37,506 nt of DNA from Hyphomicrobiales bacterium (lineage in GTDB: Bacteria; Pseudomonadota; Alphaproteobacteria; Rhizobiales; Rhizobiaceae): contig UCJH01000006.1 in the NCBI GenBank assembly GCA_900472785.1, forward strand, positions 26,377-63,882. Direction: 5' to 3'. The notes under the pieces are model-generated. The model searched no databases, was not told the origin of the DNA, and worked only from the letters and a program-made list of their open reading frames with translations. Position 1 is the first letter of the stretch, and the number at the start of each line of letters is the position of its first letter. A program made the position numbers and the translations under genes. Positions 1-7,808 of the stretch are shown here, in pieces.

Positions 1-135
1 CGTCTTGGCGATGAAAGTCTGGCTGAGATGATCAATTTTTACCGCGGCAATCCGTTGCCGGCCCCGCATGCCGAAACCGTGGAGGCCAGTGGCCCTGAAC
101 GAGGCATCAGGGAACTGAAGCTCATCAGAAAATGA
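1..135 (+). CDS. 3' end of an unidentified gene (partial)
   Basis: The window opens inside an open frame (frame 1) that runs 44 codons to a TGA at 133-135. The visible tail is polar and has no motif I recognise, so I assign no function. It lies on the same strand as the Wzc-like gene that starts 74 bases downstream, which suggests it is the previous gene of the same exopolysaccharide operon. Its stop overlaps the start of a 26-codon open frame in an ATGA arrangement (132-135). Confidence 0.5.
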   Translation, partial: RLGDESLAEMINFYRGNPLPAPHAETVEASGPERGIRELKLIRK

Positions 136-212
136 TGTCATTAAAAGAACTGCAAGACCGCCGCATGCCGCCGAACGATTTGCGCCTGATGCCCGGAGAA
201 GCGTATAAATGA
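132..212 (+). CDS. Possible 26-residue coupling peptide between the partial gene and the Wzc-like gene
   Basis: A 26-codon frame begins MMSLKELQDRR and ends PGEAYK. Its first ATG (132-134) overlaps the stop of the upstream gene as ATGA, and its TGA (210-212) overlaps the ATG of the Wzc-like gene (209-211) in the same way. The Shine-Dalgarno-like GGAG of the Wzc gene (195-198) lies inside it. The double overlap is the only evidence. It could be a real small protein, a translational-coupling leader, or chance. I see no family resemblance and no clear ribosome binding site of its own. Confidence 0.25.
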   Translation: MMSLKELQDRRMPPNDLRLMPGEAYK

Positions 213-2458
213 ATTACAGCAATTTCGAAATCAACGCGCAGCCAGCGCCATCGCGAGCGCCGCCGGAGCCGCCGTTCCTGCAGAATGAACTGCGGGCATT
301 CGTCAATTTCCTGCGCCGCCGCTATACATTTATCCTGACGGGGCTTGTGATCGGCGCTGTCCTTTTCGGTGTCGCCTCCTTCCTGACCGTTCCTGTCTAC
401 AAGGCAACGACGGAAATTTTGCTCGATCCTCGCTCGATGTCGGTTCTCGACGCGCAGCCCGGTCAGGTGAATGCCGTTGAAGCGCCTGCCGCCAACTCGG
501 CGCGCGTCGATACGCTTGCGCAGACGCTCAGTTCGACGCCGATCGTCGAGGCGGTCGTGCGTGCCGAAGACCTGGTGAACGACCCTGAATTCAACGGAAG
601 CCGCACCTCGTTCATCCGGACCGCGATATCCGCGATCGTCGGCTCCGAGGCGCCGGCTTCCGAGGAGCAGCGTTTCGCCGGAACGATAGAGGCCGTCCGC
701 GCGGCAATGAGTGCCGAACGTGCGGAGTCCACCTACCACGTCGTCGTGGGCTTCCAGTCGGAATCGCCGGTCAAGGCAGCGCGGATCGCCAATGCCTTCT
801 GGAAGGCCTATGAGGAATACGAACTCAAGTCGAACTCCGATACAACCCATGCCGTTGCCGGATGGATGCAGGCGCGGCTTTCGCAATTGCAGGCCCAGGC
901 CACGAAGGCCGAGGGAGACGTCGTCGATTTCAAGGGGCTCAGCGGCATCGCCACCGCGGACGGCAAGTCGATTGCCGACACGGTGCTTGCCGACCTCTCG
1001 TCGAAACTGTCGGAAGCATCCGGCCTCGTTGCCCAGAAAAAGGCCATGCTGGACCGCATCAAGGTCATCAATTCGAGCGAAGGCATCGACATGTCGGTGA
1101 CGGATGCACTCAACAGCGAAGTGATCGGCGGACTGCGTAAGGAGTATCTCGACACGGTCGGGGAGGCCAACGATCTTGCCGTCCGCTACGGGGAAAACCA
1201 TTCGGCCGTTGTCAAGCTGCGCCAGAAAGCGCAGAGCATAGCCCAGTCTGGCCGGGAAGAGCTGAAGCGCATTGAAACCACCTATTTCAGCGAATATGAA
1301 ATCGCGCTTTACCGGCAGAAGGCTCTCAAGGAGAGCATCGACGAGCAGTTCAAGCAGACAATCAATGTCAGCCAGAACCAGGTGAAGCTCCAGGAACTCG
1401 AAACCCGTGCCGCTGCGTCCCGCAAGGCCTACGAGGACATGCTCGCCCGTCACACGACCACGGTTCAAAATGAATCGATCCCGGTGACGGAAGCGCGGGT
1501 CGTCGGCGAGGCGACGCCTCCGTCCACAAAGTTCAAGCCGCGTCGCGGTCTTCAAACCGCCCTGGGAGCGGCTCTGGGTCTGTTCGCCGGCCTCGGCATC
1601 GCCATGGGCATCGATTTTCTCGACCGCCAGATCAGAACGCGCCGAGAAGCTGAAGAGGCAATCGACGTCACATGTCTCGGTCTCTTTCCATTGATCGAGG
1701 ATGGTCGAACCAAGCCGAAAACCTTTTCCAAAACTGGTTTTGTTTCAGCCAATCGGACCCTTCCCTGGGATTATGTCATCCAGGAACCGTTTTCGATCGG
1801 GGCGGAGACCGTACGTTCGGTCAAGGTGGCGCTCGATCAGCGCGCAGCCAAAAGCCGCTGCCGGACGATCGGCGTAACCTCGTCTCTGCCGGGCGAAGGT
1901 AAATCGAGTATCTCGGTCAATCTCGCCCATCTCATGGCCGATGGCGGCGGACGGGTTTGTCTGATCGATTGCGACATGCGCCATCCCGTGCTGTCCAAGA
2001 ATCTTTACCGTTCCGCAACGGGTGGCCTTCAGGATGTGCTGATCGAAGGCGGGGATTATTCGAACCTGATGATTTCGGACGAATATCTGAAGCTGGATTT
2101 TCTGCCGGCCCTGTCGCGCTTTCCGGTCCATCAATATCACGAGCTGCTGGCGTCGCCGGCGATGGAACGATTGCTCGAAAAGCTTTCAGAACGGTATGAC
2201 TATATCATTCTCGATCTGGCGCCCGTTCTGCCCGTGGTCGATGCGCGGACGATCGCACCTTTGCTCGATGCGTTCGTCTTCGTCGTCGGATGGGGCGATG
2301 TCTCGCGGGATATCCTGCAGGATGCCATGGCGACGAGCCCGGTGATGAAGGAAAAAATTATCGGTACCGTTCTCAACAAGGCAAAGTTGAATAAGCTGCC
2401 GCGATACGGCGAATATGCGCGCTCGTACTACTCGGACAAATATCACAGTGCTGGGTAA
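209..2458 (+). CDS. Wzc/ExoP-type polysaccharide co-polymerase fused to a tyrosine autokinase (BY-kinase)
   Basis: This 749-residue inner-membrane protein controls chain length and drives export of Wzy-dependent polysaccharide. Wzz-type domain: TM1 at about residues 41-61, a long periplasmic region with helical, coiled-coil-like stretches, and TM2 at about 448-470 preceded by a KFKPRRG stretch. The cytoplasmic BY-kinase domain follows, with Walker A SSLPGEGKSS (K565), Walker A' CLIDCDMR (587-591) and Walker B-like YIILDLAP (about 665-672). The tail carries a tyrosine cluster (Y733, 736, 740, 741, 745), the expected autophosphorylation site. Length and order match the fused Gram-negative form (Wzc, ExoP). 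GGAG at 195-198 supports the ATG. The downstream gene starts 4 bases after the stop. No Wzb-type phosphatase is adjacent. The family call is firm; the polymer it serves is inferred. Confidence 0.93.
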   Translation: MNYSNFEINAQPAPSRAPPEPPFLQNELRAFVNFLRRRYTFILTGLVIGAVLFGVASFLTVPVYKATTEILLDPRSMSVLDAQPGQVNAVEAPAANSARVDTLAQTLSSTPIVEAVVRAEDLVNDPEFNGSRTSFIRTAISAIVGSEAPASEEQRFAGTIEAVRAAMSAERAESTYHVVVGFQSESPVKAARIANAFWKAYEEYELKSNSDTTHAVAGWMQARLSQLQAQATKAEGDVVDFKGLSGIATADGKSIADTVLADLSSKLSEASGLVAQKKAMLDRIKVINSSEGIDMSVTDALNSEVIGGLRKEYLDTVGEANDLAVRYGENHSAVVKLRQKAQSIAQSGREELKRIETTYFSEYEIALYRQKALKESIDEQFKQTINVSQNQVKLQELETRAAASRKAYEDMLARHTTTVQNESIPVTEARVVGEATPPSTKFKPRRGLQTALGAALGLFAGLGIAMGIDFLDRQIRTRREAEEAIDVTCLGLFPLIEDGRTKPKTFSKTGFVSANRTLPWDYVIQEPFSIGAETVRSVKVALDQRAAKSRCRTIGVTSSLPGEGKSSISVNLAHLMADGGGRVCLIDCDMRHPVLSKNLYRSATGGLQDVLIEGGDYSNLMISDEYLKLDFLPALSRFPVHQYHELLASPAMERLLEKLSERYDYIILDLAPVLPVVDARTIAPLLDAFVFVVGWGDVSRDILQDAMATSPVMKEKIIGTVLNKAKLNKLPRYGEYARSYYSDKYHSAG

Positions 2459-2462
2459 GGCG

Positions 2463-3245
2463 ATGGAAGCAACGGCAGGAGCGGCAGACAGAGCTTCGAC
2501 GCTAACAGGCGTACAAAGCACTGTTTCACCAAACACGGTCCGCATCGCCGGACTGGGGCTCCTTGCGATTTCCCTTGCCTGGTTTGCATCGGTCTACGGC
2601 GACCATATCGCATCCGCCACGGCGAGATCCGTGGCGGATCGCATCCTGAACAACCAGACGTTCCGGGCGGCGGATATCGACCTTTACCGAAACACGGTCG
2701 CCGAGTTCAAAGGATCTTCCTCCAAATCCGCAGAGGCGATCCTCGCGCTTCGCACTCTGGAAGATGCGCGATCCAATGGAGAGCACGGCGACGTGCTCGA
2801 AGAACGTCGCCGTGAAGCGGAGCGGACTGTTTTGAACGCACTTCGCGCGTCTCCGCAGCGGGGTTATTTCTGGTATGCGCTTTTCGTGCTCCGCTTGAAG
2901 CCCGATCTTTCCAACGTGCAGGATCTCCTGCCGTTGATTGCGGAATCCTATCGCTGGGCACCTGCGGAAGGCTGGATCAGCATCAGGCGGGCCCCGATGG
3001 TCCTTGGCCTGGGAGCCAATGCGACGCCTGAAATTCGCCAGCAGGCGCTCGATGAATTGATGGCGCTTGTCGACCAACGGGTGGCCGACGGTGTGGTTAC
3101 CGCCTACTGGACGGGCGACGCTGCGGTTCGGGACATGATCTTGCAACGCATCGCTCTGCTGTCTAAAAAAGATGGCGAGTGGCTCTTGAGCCGCTTGGCT
3201 AAATTTAAAGTAGATTCTTATAAAAACGTCGACGGGCTGCAGTAG
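2463..3245 (+). CDS. Membrane-anchored protein of unknown function, coupled to the Wzc-like gene
   Basis: 260 residues from ATG 2463. GGTAAGG (2454-2460), which includes the stop of the Wzc gene, can serve as ribosome binding site; an upstream in-frame ATG at 2415 would lie inside the Wzc gene. There is one probable transmembrane segment near the N-terminus (about residues 27-47, VRIAGLGLLAISLAW), then a helical, charged region of about 200 residues that looks periplasmic and could fold as helical repeats. I do not recognise a named family. The four-base spacing to the co-polymerase gene suggests it is made in step with it and may be an accessory to polymer assembly, but that is inference. 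Confidence 0.7.
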   Translation: MEATAGAADRASTLTGVQSTVSPNTVRIAGLGLLAISLAWFASVYGDHIASATARSVADRILNNQTFRAADIDLYRNTVAEFKGSSSKSAEAILALRTLEDARSNGEHGDVLEERRREAERTVLNALRASPQRGYFWYALFVLRLKPDLSNVQDLLPLIAESYRWAPAEGWISIRRAPMVLGLGANATPEIRQQALDELMALVDQRVADGVVTAYWTGDAAVRDMILQRIALLSKKDGEWLLSRLAKFKVDSYKNVDGLQ

Positions 3246-3360
3246 TTTGAAACCAAAGCGGTTTTTGTTTCGTAATGTGCAGTAGGGGCCGTCCATAAAA
3301 ATTAAAGTTTTTGCGCGACTGGATTGAACCTGCGCAAGTGTGAGTAAAAGGATTGTTTGA

Positions 3361-4095
3361 ATGCCGGCATTGAAAGCTCCGCGGCCATTGAAGCCTTACG
3401 CCAGGGCACTCAGGTTTGGTTGGAAATCGTTTGTAAGGCTGTTTGGGGCGCGTCATCCGAGAAGTTGCACGGTGTGCGGGCATCACGGCCGGTTTTTCTC
3501 CTACGGCTATCCTCTTGTTGCCGATGTTTTGTGCCCGGGCTGTCTGTCTCTGGAGCGCCACAGGCTGCTCGCGCTCTATCTCTCCGAAAACAAGGTGTTT
3601 GCGGGGCAGGACGTCCTGCACTTCGCGCCTGAAGAGGGCATGACGCGTATCGTCAAGCAGCAAGGTCCGTCGAAATATACGACCTGCGATCTGTTCGCGA
3701 GCAATGTCGATCTGAAGATCAACATCGAGCAGATCGCTTTGCCGGATGAAAGCTTCGATCGTATCCTGTGCCTACATGTCCTCGAGCATGTCGACGACCG
3801 CAAGGCGATGGCCGAGATTTATCGGGTTTTGAAGCCCGGCGGCATCGCGATCATCATGGTGCCCATCGAAGAGGGGTGGGATACGACTTACGAAAACCCC
3901 GCCATTACATCGCCGGCGGAGAGGCTTTACCATTTCGGCCAGGAAGATCACGTCCGGTATTTTGGCCGGGATCTCCGCGACAGGCTGAAGGCGGCCGGCT
4001 TCTCGTTGGGCGAATATACGGCGCGCGAGCCATATGTTTTGAATCACGGGCTGAAGCGAGGCGAAAAAGTGTTTGTGTGTACGAAAAGCGCTTGA
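3361..4095 (+). CDS. SAM-dependent methyltransferase with an N-terminal zinc ribbon
   Basis: 244 residues. The N-terminus carries a CxxC...CxxC zinc-ribbon-like pair (C36, C39, C58, C61). A class I methyltransferase domain follows: the glycine-poor motif I region VLHFAPEEGM, an acidic residue after the next strand (TTCDLF), and the family signature LHVLEHVDD...IYRVLKPGG. This matches the Methyltransf_11 group found in O-antigen and exopolysaccharide clusters, where such enzymes methylate sugars or glycolipid intermediates. AAAAGGA (3346-3352) precedes the ATG. Substrate is unknown. The zinc ribbon could bind a partner or nucleic acid instead, so the sugar role rests on context. Confidence 0.85.
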   Translation: MPALKAPRPLKPYARALRFGWKSFVRLFGARHPRSCTVCGHHGRFFSYGYPLVADVLCPGCLSLERHRLLALYLSENKVFAGQDVLHFAPEEGMTRIVKQQGPSKYTTCDLFASNVDLKINIEQIALPDESFDRILCLHVLEHVDDRKAMAEIYRVLKPGGIAIIMVPIEEGWDTTYENPAITSPAERLYHFGQEDHVRYFGRDLRDRLKAAGFSLGEYTAREPYVLNHGLKRGEKVFVCTKSA

Positions 4096-4122
4096 GTGCA
4101 GACGGGATCCAGTCTGTGCACC

Positions 4123-5073
4123 ATGAATGATTCAGAACGAGGTGACTTGGTGATAGTGGGGAGGGTGGAGCCTCGGAAGGCGCGGAAGGCTGGGGCGGAG
4201 CGCCCGAGCGTGTCGATAGTGATACCCCATTTCGACGATCTGGCGCGCCTCAATGTATGCCTGGATCTGTTGATGCGCATGGATGGCATCGACAGCAATG
4301 TGGAGGTGATTGTCTGCGACAACGGCACGCCGGCCGGCCTTGATGCCGTACTGGCCGTTGTGAGTGGGCGTGCCCGGGTTGTTTCCACCAGCGAACGCGG
4401 CGCTGGTCCTGCACGAAACGAGGCTGTGCGCCATGCAAAGGGCGAGGTTCTCGCCTTCCTCGACAGCGATTGCGAGCCGCAGGCGGGTTGGATGCTGGAA
4501 GGCGTCGCCGCGCTTGATGACAACGACATTGTCGGCGGAAAGATTCTGGTGTCCGTCGCCGATCCGCAGAGGCTTACGATAGCGGAAGCCTTCGAGCGGG
4601 TTTTTGCCTTTAAGAACCAGCGCTACGTGCACAAGATCGGTTTCACGGTAACGGCCTCGATGTTCGTGTGGCGAAGCGTGTTCAACGATGTCGGCGAGTT
4701 CCATAATTTCGTGCCCGAGGATATCGAGTGGTGCGAAAGAGCGCGCGGACGAGGATACAAGATCGGCTATGCCGAGAAATGTGTTCTGGTGCATCCGGCA
4801 CGCCACAGCTTGAATGACCTCCGCCGCAAGTGGGGGCGCATGCTGCTGGAATCGCTTGCAATGTACCGGCAGAAGAATCGAAGCGAGCTGCTCTGGCTGC
4901 TGCGGAGCTGGGTGGTGCTGTTTTCCGTATTTCCCCATCTCTACAACGTGGTCACTTCAAGCCAGATATCCGGTGTCCAAAATCGCTTCAAGGCGGCTGC
5001 GGGACTGTTCTACATCCGGACTTACCGGTTCCTATACGCCCACAAAGTTATTTTTAAGGGAAAAGCTGCATGA
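4123..5073 (+). CDS. Family 2 glycosyltransferase
   Basis: 316 residues from ATG 4123. GTG at 4096, directly after the previous stop, and GTG at 4150 behind an AGGTG are alternative starts. The GT-A fold is shown by SVSIVIPHFDD (residues 29-39), VIVCDNGTPA, the DSD metal-binding motif in FLDSDCEP (114-116) and the acidic motif VPEDIEWCERARGRG, which usually holds the catalytic base. It should transfer a sugar from a nucleotide donor to the lipid-linked repeat unit at the inner face of the membrane. Its stop overlaps the next start (ATGA, 5070-5073), so the two transferases are co-translated. Donor and acceptor cannot be read from the sequence. Confidence 0.87.
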   Translation: MNDSERGDLVIVGRVEPRKARKAGAERPSVSIVIPHFDDLARLNVCLDLLMRMDGIDSNVEVIVCDNGTPAGLDAVLAVVSGRARVVSTSERGAGPARNEAVRHAKGEVLAFLDSDCEPQAGWMLEGVAALDDNDIVGGKILVSVADPQRLTIAEAFERVFAFKNQRYVHKIGFTVTASMFVWRSVFNDVGEFHNFVPEDIEWCERARGRGYKIGYAEKCVLVHPARHSLNDLRRKWGRMLLESLAMYRQKNRSELLWLLRSWVVLFSVFPHLYNVVTSSQISGVQNRFKAAAGLFYIRTYRFLYAHKVIFKGKAA

Positions 5074-6092
5074 CTGATGCCGAGACCAGAACGAAAACCA
5101 TCATTTGCGTGGTTGGTTTCAAATCTTCGGAGATGATTGCGGATCTGGTCGCTTCGAGCCATGAATGGACCCATAAAAACCATGAGTGGCACATCTGTGA
5201 AAACGGCGGAATTGAAAGCTATTCGCAGCTGGTTGCCGCAATCGGGGCTATTTCCGGGATATCCTCGCATCAGGAACGGGCAGGGTCGGCGCTCGCACCG
5301 GAATGCCTGAGTTTCATCCTGCCGGGCGGGCAGCCCGTGGTGTTATACCGGGCAAAAGGAAACCTCGGCTATTCCGGCGGCATAAACGTCGTCCTTCAAT
5401 CGATGCTTGCTGACCCATCATGGAGCACGTTCTGGGTTCTCAACCCCGATACGGCGCCCGAAAAAAATGCCCTCAGCGCGGCGATTTCGCACCTGTCGAA
5501 AGGCTACGGCATCGTCGGGATGCGGCTTATCAACAGCAAGACCGGGAAAGTCCAGCAATATGGTGGCCGCTGGCGGCGGTTTTTCGGACGCGGCTACAAT
5601 GTCGGACGAAGCGCCGATGTCGATGCCCGGCCGGATATCCAGGCCGTGGAGGCGGAACTGGATTATGCGTCTGGCGCCTCGATGCTGCTGTCCCGCAAGT
5701 TCGTGGAGCGCGCGGGCCTGATGGACGAGCGTTATTTCCTGTATTCCGAGGAAGTCGACTGGTGCATGCGGCGCGGCAGCGAAAAGATCGGCTATGCCCA
5801 CGACGCCATCATCCATCATGATCACGGAGCGACCATCGGGTCCAGCGAGTCCATGCAGAGCCGCTCGCCGTTTTCGATCTACCTTCAGGAGCGGAGCGGC
5901 ATTTTGCTGACGCGCAAGTTTTTTCCTGCGCTGATGCCGATCGTCGCCTTCACCAGTTTTCTTTTCGTCCTGCGCTACTGGCGAGCCGGCGGACGTCCGG
6001 CCTTTTCCGCTGCGTTCGGGGGGTGGCTCGCGGGCGTCAAGGGAGAAACCGGATTTCCTGCACGCTTCCTTCCGAAGAAGAACGCTGCCTGA
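5070..6092 (+). CDS. Family 2 glycosyltransferase (rhamnosyltransferase-like)
   Basis: 340 residues. Inverting GT-A transferase features: an N-terminal strand TIICVVGFKS, GNLGYSGGIN (the loop typical of WbbL/RfbF-type rhamnosyltransferases), NPD at 125-127 in place of DxD, and SEEVDWCMRRG (226-236) with the acidic pair expected for the catalytic base. A hydrophobic stretch near the C-terminus (LMPIVAFTSFLFVLRY) may anchor it in the membrane. AAGGGAAAAG (5056-5065) precedes the ATG. With rml genes in the same locus, dTDP-rhamnose is a reasonable donor guess. This is the last gene of the first plus-strand run; a hairpin at 6148-6178 follows. Confidence 0.87.
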   Translation: MTDAETRTKTIICVVGFKSSEMIADLVASSHEWTHKNHEWHICENGGIESYSQLVAAIGAISGISSHQERAGSALAPECLSFILPGGQPVVLYRAKGNLGYSGGINVVLQSMLADPSWSTFWVLNPDTAPEKNALSAAISHLSKGYGIVGMRLINSKTGKVQQYGGRWRRFFGRGYNVGRSADVDARPDIQAVEAELDYASGASMLLSRKFVERAGLMDERYFLYSEEVDWCMRRGSEKIGYAHDAIIHHDHGATIGSSESMQSRSPFSIYLQERSGILLTRKFFPALMPIVAFTSFLFVLRYWRAGGRPAFSAAFGGWLAGVKGETGFPARFLPKKNAA

Positions 6093-6147
6093 CGAAAGAT
6101 TCAGCCAGCCTTCATCGAGAGCATTTTTACAGCGCTCCGAATTTGTT

Positions 6148-6178
6148 CTCTGCAAAGCCGCCAAGCGGCTTTGCAGAG
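6148..6178. terminator. Perfect 14-bp hairpin between convergent genes
   Basis: Arms 6148-6161 (CTCTGCAAAGCCGC) and 6165-6178 are exact reverse complements around a 3-base CAA loop. It sits between the ends of the GT2 gene (6092) and the minus-strand protease gene (6190). There is no T-run on either side, so it is not a classic intrinsic terminator. It could still end or protect both transcripts, or be a repetitive palindromic element. Confidence 0.5.
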
Positions 6179-6189
6179 CTGTCCAGCGG

Positions 6190-6804
6190 TCAGAGGCGTT
6201 CCCAGATGCGCGGATCGTCCGACGACTGAATGGAAACCCAGCGAACATCGGTGCGGTTCCAAAGGCGAAGGGTATCGAACCGGTTGTCGAGGACGACGTC
6301 GCCGCGCTTGGTCCGGACGATCAGCGTGGCATGACCGACGCCGCGCCGCGTGTAACCAACCGCGATCCGCAGCGCAGCCGGCGAAATGCCTTCTGCGATC
6401 AGCATGCGCCGTTTTGCCAGCGCGTAGTCCTCGCAATCGCCGGCTGTCGCCGAAGCCGTCCAGCGGTCGCCCAGCACGTCATTGCGCATGTCATCGTTGA
6501 CGGGCGTGATCTGACGGTTCACCAGGCTGTTGACCCGCTTCAGCGTCTCCAGCGTATTTGCGTCGGCATTCACGACCTTCTGGTATACTGCGGGCGCTTC
6601 GCATTCCCGTGGTTGTTCCATGCACAGCCGCACAAACCCCATGGGCGCCATCGCGAAGCCCTTGGTCTGAAGGAAGGGGCGGGCCGAATGCTTTTTTGCG
6701 AGACTTCCCAGTCCGTTCACCGGCGGCGCGGCGACGGCCACGCTGGGCAGGACGCTGCTGAGCGAAAGAAACAGGATGGCGCATGTCTTGGCAATGTTTC
6801 TCAT
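6190..6804 (-). CDS. LapG-family periplasmic transglutaminase-like cysteine protease (BTLCP, peptidase C93)
   Basis: 204 residues from ATG 6804; an upstream in-frame ATG at 6834 lacks a leader and AAGGGG lies just ahead of 6804. Signal peptide: basic MRNIAK, a hydrophobic core to about residue 24, cleavage near AVA|APP. The catalytic triad of the BTLCP family is visible: C124 in GDCEDYALAKR, H158 in GVGHATL and D173 in VLDNR. In the same family LapG cuts large RTX adhesins in the periplasm when its inhibitor LapD is inactive. Rhizobiales carry several short BTLCP proteins whose targets are mostly unknown. It is transcribed alone, against the flanking genes. An RTX protein lies about 8 kb away. 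Family call firm, target inferred. Confidence 0.88.
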   Translation of the reverse strand: MRNIAKTCAILFLSLSSVLPSVAVAAPPVNGLGSLAKKHSARPFLQTKGFAMAPMGFVRLCMEQPRECEAPAVYQKVVNADANTLETLKRVNSLVNRQITPVNDDMRNDVLGDRWTASATAGDCEDYALAKRRMLIAEGISPAALRIAVGYTRRGVGHATLIVRTKRGDVVLDNRFDTLRLWNRTDVRWVSIQSSDDPRIWERL

Positions 6805-7060
6805 AGGTGACCCCTTTATTTCCCGATCTGACACAGGTGTATCACCCCCAAACTAAATTTGCTTCAAAGCGGACATTCGCATTTTATAGAACAGGGAAGA
6901 TTATCGTTAACCATGAAGAGTTTAGGTCATCTGACTCGCGTTAACTTCGACTCGAATCACTTTGGAACGCCGATTGCTTTTTTTCGAGTTTGTTGTACAT
7001 CATAGTTACAAATGTGTTACGTGGCTGCTGTTGCCGCCGGGTGTTTTGGAGGATGTGATC

Positions 7061-7675
7061 GTGGGCAAAATGACAAAAGCTTCCATTCTGTGGTTGGGCG
7101 GCATTTTTCTGGCCGCATCCGTACCTTCGCTGTCCTTTGCCGCGAGCTGCGCAGCGCTGGATCAGGCGCAGCAGGCAAAAGTGAATAGTTTCAAGCTGGC
7201 CCCGGCGAGCATCCTTCTCCAAGCAGATCCGGCGGCGAACACGCTGGAAACCGATATCGGGCTGATCGTTGCCGGCGATACGGATACGCTGACATCCGTT
7301 ACCCAGCTCGTTAAGACCGCGAACGATACGACGAAACCGGCCTTTGCGCGCGGTCTTGCCCGTGCAGCGCAGTCCTGCCAGCAGATCAACCCGCTTGAAG
7401 CCTTCAAGATCCAGCGCGAAGTGCTGGCGATTGGCGATCCCGCCTTCGTGACTGCTTTCCTTCAGGCAACGACGAACATCGCCGTTGCGGATCTTGGAAC
7501 CGGTCTTGGCGGTGGCATCGGAACCGGCTCCGGCGGTGAATCGCAGGGTACGCACAAAGGTACGCCTGGTGACCCGACAGGTGGCGGCCGCACGAAGCCT
7601 ATCCTTGTCAGCGCGATGGGTGCTCTGACATTCGGTGACCGCAGCACGTCGGCAACGTCTACCAAGAGCCCCTGA
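7061..7675 (+). CDS. Secreted protein of unknown function with Gly/Ser/Thr-rich tail
   Basis: 204 residues from GTG 7061, chosen because GGAGG (7048-7052) lies 8 bases upstream; ATG 7070 is the alternative. A clear signal peptide (TKASILWLGGIFLAASVPSLSFA) is followed by a helical domain with two cysteines (in SCAALD and QSCQQI) that could form a disulphide. The last 60 residues are rich in glycine, serine, threonine and proline and look disordered. I do not recognise the family. It stands just ahead of the polymerase gene on the same strand, so it may be a periplasmic partner in assembly, but this is only context. Confidence 0.75.
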   Translation: MGKMTKASILWLGGIFLAASVPSLSFAASCAALDQAQQAKVNSFKLAPASILLQADPAANTLETDIGLIVAGDTDTLTSVTQLVKTANDTTKPAFARGLARAAQSCQQINPLEAFKIQREVLAIGDPAFVTAFLQATTNIAVADLGTGLGGGIGTGSGGESQGTHKGTPGDPTGGGRTKPILVSAMGALTFGDRSTSATSTKSP

Positions 7676-7752
7676 TCACTGTCGCGACCGACTGTTGGCG
7701 CGATCCTCTTGTATCTTTACGTTTCTTTTTAGAACATCTGCCATTTTCACGG

Positions 7753-7791
7753 ACTGTCGCCCGCCGCTTTATTGAAGCGTTCGGCGACAGT
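7753..7791 (+). promoter_or_regulatory. Imperfect hairpin in the leader of the Wzy-like gene
   Basis: ACTGTCGCC (7753-7761) pairs exactly with GGCGACAGT (7783-7791), and inside it CGCTT (7765-7769) pairs with AAGCG (7775-7779) around a 5-base loop, with a 3x3 internal bulge. It ends 17 bases before the ATG at 7809. The half-site ACTGTCGC also occurs at 7678-7685. It could be an operator, an RNA leader hairpin or a weak terminator after the upstream gene. Confidence 0.45.
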
Positions 7792-7808
7792 ATAGTGGGA
7801 AAAGGGCA

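Noticed and set aside
125..1555. 476-codon open frame antisense to the Wzc-type gene
   Set aside because: High-GC antisense shadow, rich in Arg, Leu and Gly, no domain; the plus-strand gene is certain.
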